From positions 1 to 16,560 of the forward strand of contig JAKBQO010000016.1 of assembly GCA_021835185.1 (NCBI GenBank): a DNA stretch of 16,560 nucleotides, written 5' to 3'. Below are positions 12,537 through 16,560 of this stretch, piece by piece (the first letter of the stretch is position 1; every line of letters begins with the position of its first letter). Made by a program: the position numbers and the translations under genes. The stretch is from Thermoplasmata archaeon. GTDB lineage: Archaea > Thermoplasmatota > Thermoplasmata > Thermoplasmatales > Thermoplasmataceae. The notes under the pieces were generated by a model. The model had not been told where the DNA came from. It searched no databases and saw only the letters and a program-made list of their open reading frames with translations.

Positions 12537-13471
12537 TGTTTGACAAATTAAAAAAGAAATTTTCCGATATATTTTCCGGAAATAGGGAAAATGGGCCGAA
12601 AGATTCGTTAACAGCAACCCGGGATTCTGTAGCTCCACAGAAAGAAAAAACAATAAGGCGGGATGAACTTGAAAGCACCATAGAGGAAACTCTCCTTGAG
12701 GCAGATGTAAGCTATGATGCCACAGAGGAAATTATTGAAAAATTAAAGGCGAATCTCGGCAAATTAAAGAGAAAAATTGATTATCCTGCAGTTGAAGAAG
12801 AATTAAAGAGTGTGGTTCGTGATGTTATCCAGCACAATAATAAGGATGCTGTTAACCTTCTCACCGTTGAGAAAAAACCATTTGTAATACTGTTTCTTGG
12901 CATAAACGGAACCGGAAAAACAACAACCATAGGGAAACTGGCGTACTATCTTAAGAGCAATAATAAAAGTGTAGTATTATCTGCGTCCGATACTTTCAGG
13001 GCTGGAGCTATTGACCAGCTAAACATTCTTGCTGGCAATGTTGGGGTGGAAATCATTAAACATGATTTCAGGAGCGATCCTGCGTCCGTTGCATTTGACG
13101 CCATAGAACATGCTAAAGCAAGAAAAATGGACTATGTTTTAATAGATTCAGCAGGAAGGATGCAAACAAACAAAAATCTCCTGGATGAAATGAAAAAAAT
13201 TAAGCGTGTTGCAAAACCGGACATGACAATCCTCGTACTGGATGCCATGATAGGCCAGGATGTAATAAACCAGGCCCTGACATTTTCAAGTGAAATAAAC
13301 TATGACAGTGTGATAGTAACAAAGCTTGACACGGATGCAAAAGGCGGATCAATAATAAGTATTTCAGCTGGAATCAAGAAACCTATTCTCTTTGTAGGGA
13401 TAGGGCAGGAAATGGATGATATTATCCCATTTGATGTGGAATGGTATCTGAAAAAGATATTTTCATCTTAA
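12536..13471 (+). CDS. ftsY: Signal recognition particle receptor FtsY
   Basis: SRP receptor GTPase, 311 residues. It docks ribosome-nascent chain-SRP complexes at the membrane and forms a GTP-dependent dimer with SRP54. A short basic/amphipathic N-terminus (1-15, MFDKLKKKFSDIF) probably contacts membrane, and a charged linker follows. The four-helix N domain spans about 40-108 and the G domain about 113-311. GTPase motifs are LGINGTGKTTT (121-131), DTFRAGA (152-158), DSAGRMQTN (204-212), TKLDTDAKGG (262-271) and GIGQEMDDI (288-296). The start ATG overlaps the prefoldin stop by one base. The last three codons and stop overlap the 3' end of the convergent regulator gene by nine bases. It belongs to the same targeting pathway as SRP19 encoded earlier in the window. 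Confidence 0.96.
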   Translation: MFDKLKKKFSDIFSGNRENGPKDSLTATRDSVAPQKEKTIRRDELESTIEETLLEADVSYDATEEIIEKLKANLGKLKRKIDYPAVEEELKSVVRDVIQHNNKDAVNLLTVEKKPFVILFLGINGTGKTTTIGKLAYYLKSNNKSVVLSASDTFRAGAIDQLNILAGNVGVEIIKHDFRSDPASVAFDAIEHAKARKMDYVLIDSAGRMQTNKNLLDEMKKIKRVAKPDMTILVLDAMIGQDVINQALTFSSEINYDSVIVTKLDTDAKGGSIISISAGIKKPILFVGIGQEMDDIIPFDVEWYLKKIFSS

Positions 13472-14137
13472 GCTGTTCATAACAGCTGATATGGATTTAT
13501 GGTCCATATCTGTCTTTATCAGTGGTATATTTTCAATTTCAGAAAGTTTTATTGCAAGTTCATCCACATTGTCGGGCTTTACATAAACCACAGCTGCAGG
13601 CTTCAATGGATGTGCCCTTATTGCTATCATCGGGCTCCTTCCAATTGAAACATCTGTAATGAATATTATCCTCTGGCTGGACCATCCATAAAGCTTTGTA
13701 TATTCTGCGTAGGAAAATTTCAGTACTGCCTTAATTCCATCTATCATGGTATAACCACGTATGTTGCGTTTCAAATTTGCAGTTGAACAGGGTGTCCCGT
13801 GGATTTTTGTTAAAATATACCGCAATTCTATGTCATGGTCATAATCCTTTATGTCGAGCAGGGCATCCGAAGGTATCCCACTGTTATACCTGCGAACAAG
13901 ATGCCCTCCCCGGGACTCGTCTATTTTTACCAGCGCATCAACAATTTTTTTTATAGAATTTGCACCGGGAGATTTTCTTCTTCCCGATTCATAATCGCTT
14001 ATTACTGATGGTGAAACATCCATAAACTTTGACAATTCCATCTGTGATATGCCAAATTCTTCCCGCCATTTTTTAATTGTTACACCGGGTATATCGGATA
14101 TTGTTATTTCCCCTGCTATCTTTTCGCTTATATCCAT
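13463..14137 (-). CDS. XRE-type helix-turn-helix regulator with C-terminal domain
   Basis: Predicted transcriptional regulator of 224 residues, resembling the archaeal group COG1709 (from memory). The N-terminal HTH_3 (Cro/C1-like) domain covers about 16-72, with ISQMELSKFMDVSPSVISDYESGRRKSPG as the two helices and their extension. The remaining 150 residues contain a middle region (about 95-150) and a C-terminal alpha/beta region (about 155-224) with GRSPMIAIRAHPLKPAAVVY and IENIPLIKTD, which may sense a ligand. I do not know its targets. The ATG at 14137 is preceded by a TATA-like tract (14160-14170) at about -28; two ATGs upstream are out of frame. It overlaps ftsY tail-to-tail by nine bases. 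A gene for a small membrane protein lies 67 bases upstream on the same strand. Confidence 0.85.
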   Translation of the reverse strand: MDISEKIAGEITISDIPGVTIKKWREEFGISQMELSKFMDVSPSVISDYESGRRKSPGANSIKKIVDALVKIDESRGGHLVRRYNSGIPSDALLDIKDYDHDIELRYILTKIHGTPCSTANLKRNIRGYTMIDGIKAVLKFSYAEYTKLYGWSSQRIIFITDVSIGRSPMIAIRAHPLKPAAVVYVKPDNVDELAIKLSEIENIPLIKTDMDHKSISAVMNSLR

Positions 14138-14159
14138 GCGACATCATGGCAATATTAAA

Positions 14160-14170
14160 TAAAAATATAT
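14160..14170 (-). promoter_or_regulatory. TATA box of the XRE-type regulator
   Basis: On the - strand the element reads atatattttta, centred about 28 bases before the regulator ATG. This supports a separate, short-leader transcript rather than pure read-through from the membrane protein gene upstream. Confidence 0.55.
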
Positions 14171-14204
14171 CTATTCGATTATAATAGAAGTAGACTTCAC
14201 AAAT

Positions 14205-14714
14205 TTATGATGATTTCCTTTGCCTTGATATAAAATACCCCAGAAATATTCCCCATACAGCACCGTAAAATATGTGCATTGAATAATAAAAAGCTGTGGA
14301 TGGAAGATAATATTTTTCGTATACATAAAGATGCAGCAATAATATGTTTACCGGAAGGCTGAATACCAGCAGAACCAGGAATCCTGCAAGAATTCCTATA
14401 AAAAGCCCTGATTTAACTGTTTTTATTCTCAAAGCAATAACATAATAGGAAATTAACGCTGCCACTATGCCTACAACTGTACCTACCATGAAATGCAGCA
14501 GCATTCCATATAAAGTTCCATAAAATCCGGATATGTGTAGAAGCCGGGCTCCTATTGCTGTGAACTGGTATCCCGGAGGAAGCGATGCAGCTATATCAAA
14601 TAGGTAGAACATGATAGCTTCGAATATTGCGGAAATAAAGCCTGCAACCGGGCCATAATAAAGATATTTACCGGATTCCATGTATATATAATTGCCAATA
14701 AATACATAAATCAT
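14205..14714 (-). CDS. Small multi-pass membrane protein, unknown function
   Basis: Hydrophobic protein of 169 residues that I do not recognise. It shows about four membrane segments: roughly 20-42 (YGPVAGFISAIFEAIMFYLF), 65-93 (GTLYGMLLHFMVGTVVGIVAALISYYVIAL), 100-128 (KSGLFIGILAGFLVLLVFSLPVNILLL) and 143-163 (YSMHIFYGAVWGIFLGYFI). It has a basic C-terminal tail, RQRKSS, and glycine-rich helices. A second ATG at 14681 (M12, MESGKYLYYG) may be the true start: a TATA-like atgtattta lies about 22-25 bases before it, whereas the DNA before 14714 shows only a weak TATA. No enzyme or transporter motif is visible. It could share a transcript with the regulator downstream. Confidence 0.7.
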   Translation of the reverse strand: MIYVFIGNYIYMESGKYLYYGPVAGFISAIFEAIMFYLFDIAASLPPGYQFTAIGARLLHISGFYGTLYGMLLHFMVGTVVGIVAALISYYVIALRIKTVKSGLFIGILAGFLVLLVFSLPVNILLLHLYVYEKYYLPSTAFYYSMHIFYGAVWGIFLGYFISRQRKSS

Positions 14715-14761
14715 TGTGGTTCTCTTTTATTCGCGAAAAATTTGGAAAATCAAACATCAAA

Positions 14762-14771
14762 TTTATATAAT
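14762..14771 (+). promoter_or_regulatory. TATA box of the aminotransferase gene
   Basis: tttatataat is centred 25 bases before the ATG at 14791, a near-ideal archaeal TATA box. Transcription should start at or within a base or two of the ATG, giving a leaderless mRNA. Confidence 0.7.
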
Positions 14772-14790
14772 AACCTGATAATATACGGCT

Positions 14791-15726
14791 ATGAATTGCG
14801 AAACAATAGACTGGCTCAACAAACACAGCGGAAAATACGAACTCAGCCATAGTGGCATGTCAGGGGTTTTTGACTTAAAGGAATATTTTAATAAATCTAC
14901 GCCCGGGCATGAATCTGACCTTAAAGAGCAGATAGGCGATCTTCATGGCGTGGATGCAAAGAATGTTGTTTTAACACATGGCGCCACAGAAGCTTTTTCA
15001 ATGGTGCTTTATCACCTGCATGCAAAATATAACACATTCATTGTAAATAAGCCTGAATATGAGATGATATACAAAACTCCTGAAATATTTGGTTATAAAG
15101 AAGGAAATGAATTGTTTGTTGCAAGCAATCCAAATAACCCCACAGGTACTTTGATTAAATTTCCTGATAAGTATTCTTCATGCTTAATAGATGAAACATT
15201 TATGGAATTTGTTGAAAAACTTGATAAATACAGGTATACCAATGGATACATAGTCAACACATTTACAAAGGTATATGGTGGTGGAGACCTGAGGCTTGGA
15301 TATATTATAGCACCTGATAAGGATGAAGCTGCGAAACTTGAAGGCTTCAAAGGGCTCATTACTGAAGATGTGTCCTGGATAAACGTTTCTGCTGGATATG
15401 AGATTCTGAAAAAACACGATGAGCTGCTTGCAAATGTGAAGGAAATTATAAACAGCAACCATAAAGTCCTGATCCATGAAAAGGGAAAACTGAAATTTTA
15501 TGGTGGCAAAGACCCGCTTGCAATGCCCGTATCCTTTGTTGATTATTCAGGATATACTGCAGAGGGATCGGAAAGTGTAAGTGAAAAGCTTGCAAAGAAA
15601 GGGATTATAGCACTTCCTGCAAAGTATTTTGGAATTACAGGACCATACTTAAGAGTCTGTATTACCGGAAAAGATTTCCCTGAGGCATATAGAGCCCTTT
15701 TGAATGCACTGGAAGGTATGGAATAA
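14791..15726 (+). CDS. Short class I/II PLP aminotransferase (HisC/CobD-like)
   Basis: Fold-type I PLP enzyme of 311 residues, shorter than the usual 340-400. Cofactor-site features are THGATEA (62-68), SNPNNPTG (112-119), D134 in LIDETFMEF (binds the pyridine nitrogen), the Schiff-base lysine K160 in NTFTKVYGGGDLRLGY with R167, and the C-terminal carboxylate-binding R288 in LRVCITG. The layout is closest to histidinol-phosphate aminotransferase and threonine-phosphate decarboxylase, which share these motifs. The N-terminal arm and parts of the small domain look trimmed. No his or cobalamin gene is nearby, so the substrate is open. The ATG is 25 bases from a strong TATA box. The stop is six bases from the stop of the convergent PEBP gene. 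Confidence 0.85.
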   Translation: MNCETIDWLNKHSGKYELSHSGMSGVFDLKEYFNKSTPGHESDLKEQIGDLHGVDAKNVVLTHGATEAFSMVLYHLHAKYNTFIVNKPEYEMIYKTPEIFGYKEGNELFVASNPNNPTGTLIKFPDKYSSCLIDETFMEFVEKLDKYRYTNGYIVNTFTKVYGGGDLRLGYIIAPDKDEAAKLEGFKGLITEDVSWINVSAGYEILKKHDELLANVKEIINSNHKVLIHEKGKLKFYGGKDPLAMPVSFVDYSGYTAEGSESVSEKLAKKGIIALPAKYFGITGPYLRVCITGKDFPEAYRALLNALEGME

Positions 15727-15732
15727 TAAAAA

Positions 15733-16185
15733 TTATTCCCTGCTGAAAAGAGCGTAAAATTCGGCTTCCGGGCTCATTTTATCCAGAATTTCATATGCGT
15801 GTTCTGCATCAATTTTCTTTCTGCTTACTGCTTCATCGGTCCTGTATATTTTAATGAAATATCTGTGGTCTCCATCGCCTCTTGGAGGGCATGGGCCACC
15901 GTATCCTAGCTCCCCAAAATCATTCAATCCCTGGTAATATCCCTCTTCTGTAATTTCTTTATTCCCGATATTTTCTTCAAGGGTTACGATTCCAGCCGGA
16001 ATATTGTATATGAGCCAGTGCGTAAATAAACCTGAAGGCGCATCCGGGTCATTCATAACTATAAAATAATATCCTGTTTCATTGCGATCATGTATCTCAA
16101 TCTTCGGGGAGTGGTTTTTCCCGCTGCAGGTAAATTTGTCAGGAATCCTGCGCCCTTCAGACATCCCTATAACTCTCAATTCCAT
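15733..16185 (-). CDS. PEBP family protein (YbhB/YbcL type)
   Basis: Phosphatidylethanolamine-binding-protein family member of 150 residues, of the prokaryotic YbhB/YbcL type related to Raf kinase inhibitor protein. The ligand-pocket motifs are NDPDAPSGLFTHWLIYNIP (45-63, with D46, D48 and H56) and GYGGPCPPRGDGDHRY (94-109, with H107). The N-terminal part has IPDKFTCSGKNHSP, the usual opening strand and turn. The biochemical role of prokaryotic members is not established; anion or lipid head-group binding is likely. It has no signal peptide, so it is cytoplasmic. The frame extends three codons further to a TTG at 16194, but ATG at 16185 fits family starts and a TATA box at 16206-16217. Confidence 0.9.
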   Translation of the reverse strand: MELRVIGMSEGRRIPDKFTCSGKNHSPKIEIHDRNETGYYFIVMNDPDAPSGLFTHWLIYNIPAGIVTLEENIGNKEITEEGYYQGLNDFGELGYGGPCPPRGDGDHRYFIKIYRTDEAVSRKKIDAEHAYEILDKMSPEAEFYALFSRE

Positions 16186-16205
16186 ACACAACAATACATA
16201 AAATA

Positions 16206-16217
16206 CTTATAAATTTA
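16206..16217 (-). promoter_or_regulatory. TATA box of the PEBP gene
   Basis: On the - strand this reads taaatttataag, centred about 26 bases before the ATG at 16185. It lies just after the stop of the P-type ATPase gene, so the PEBP gene can be transcribed on its own even though both genes are on one strand 38 bases apart. Confidence 0.65.
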
Positions 16218-16223
16218 ACTGAA

Positions 16224-16560
16224 TCACATGGAAGCCAGGGCAATTTTCCGCTCCATATGTTTTCTCAATTGCATGGAATTCAATACTACGGTTGTGGAAC
16301 TTAATCCCATAGCCAGAGCAGCAAATATTGGCAATACATAATATATTCCTAAACCGAGGAGCGGAGTCAAAATCCCAGCAGCTACAGGTATAAGTGCAGA
16401 GTTGTACCCTATTGCCCATCCCACATTTTGTTTGATCTTTTTTATTGTGTATTTTCCTATTATAAGTGTACTGAGTATATTTTTCAAATCGTTGTTGAGT
16501 AAAATTATATCCCCGGTTGCAGTTGCAATATCTGATCCTGAAGCCATGGCGACCCCTACA
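16224..16560 (-). CDS. Heavy-metal (P1B-type) ATPase, C-terminal part (partial)
   Basis: The last 112 or so residues of a P-type ATPase whose remainder lies beyond the right edge; the frame is open through 16560. The visible start VGVAMASGSDIATATGDIILL is the end of the P domain just after the hinge region. The last two membrane helices of the P1B type follow: NVGWAIGYNSALIPVAAGIL and LPIFAALAMGLSSTTVVLNSMQL. The conserved YN (in GYNSALIPVAAG) and the M-x2-SS motif (MGLSSTTVVLNS) are the ion-site residues characteristic of copper/silver exporters (CopA type). The tail is short and basic with no C-terminal metal-binding domain. Copper export suits an acidophile from metal-rich water. Metal specificity rests on these two motifs. 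Confidence 0.92.
   Translation of the reverse strand, partial: VGVAMASGSDIATATGDIILLNNDLKNILSTLIIGKYTIKKIKQNVGWAIGYNSALIPVAAGILTPLLGLGIYYVLPIFAALAMGLSSTTVVLNSMQLRKHMERKIALASM

Noticed and set aside
15093..15458. Open frame of 121 codons on the - strand inside the aminotransferase gene
   Set aside because: It is antisense to a gene with clear PLP motifs, its translation is Ser/Phe-rich without family signals, and it has no promoter of its own.
16186..16194. TTG start adding three residues to the PEBP protein
   Set aside because: ATG at 16185 matches family starts and lies 26 bases from a TATA box.
1..16560. CRISPR arrays, insertion sequences, phage or toxin-antitoxin genes
   Set aside because: I saw no regularly spaced repeats, transposase motifs, terminal inverted repeats or integrase genes. 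The content is core housekeeping genes.

Overview
The window looks like core chromosome of an acidophilic, cell-wall-less archaeon of the Thermoplasmatales, most likely Ferroplasma or a close relative such as Acidiplasma. The evidence is archaeal-type information genes (eS8, SRP19, PriL, Rpp21, prefoldin alpha, FtsY), two archaeal tRNAs without encoded CCA, AT-rich DNA with AGG and ATA codons in common use, TATA boxes about 25 bases before start codons, and a fusion of an O6-alkylguanine-DNA alkyltransferase domain to endonuclease V. As I remember it, that fusion was characterised from Ferroplasma acidarmanus. The species call is inference.

Layout, left to right. 1-645 (-) is the start of an ABC exporter that runs off the left edge. 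797-1422 (+) is rps8e-srp19. 1424-3512 (-) is an operon of an M24 Xaa-Pro peptidase and the primase large subunit. 3591-4829 (+) is dihydroorotase. 4905-5576 (-) is an archaeal phosphoglycolate phosphatase, divergent from the RNase P subunit Rpp21 at 5616-5897 (+). 5913-8898 (-) is a large MMPL/RND transporter with a small unknown protein downstream. 9004-9915 (+) is the MGMT-EndoV fusion, whose 3' end runs into a tRNA-Leu(CAG) gene. A tRNA-Pro(CGG) follows on the other strand. 10157-10762 (-) is a PaiB-like FMN-binding protein, divergent from the operon pgk-pfdA-ftsY (10896-13471, +). 13463-14137 (-) is an XRE-type regulator and 14205-14714 (-) a small membrane protein. 14791-15726 (+) is a short class I/II aminotransferase, 15733-16185 (-) a PEBP-family protein, and 16224-16560 (-) the C-terminus of a P1B-type metal ATPase that runs off the right edge.

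Most genes are housekeeping: translation, protein targeting (SRP19 and FtsY), RNA processing, DNA replication and repair, pyrimidine synthesis and gluconeogenesis. Packing is very tight: convergent genes are separated by 1, 6 or 15 bases or overlap by 9, and one divergent pair shares 39 bases. Transcription units open with a TATA box so close to the start codon that the mRNAs are probably leaderless. An internal cistron (pfdA) instead has a clear GGAGGT ribosome binding site.

I see no insertion sequence, CRISPR array, prophage or obvious new multi-gene system. The most interesting points are the 19-base overlap of the repair gene with tRNA-Leu, the unusual C55 in the T-loop of tRNA-Pro, the concentration of N-glycosylation sequons on the outside of the MMPL transporter, and paired palindromes in front of that transporter. 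No stretch over 300 bases lacks a gene.
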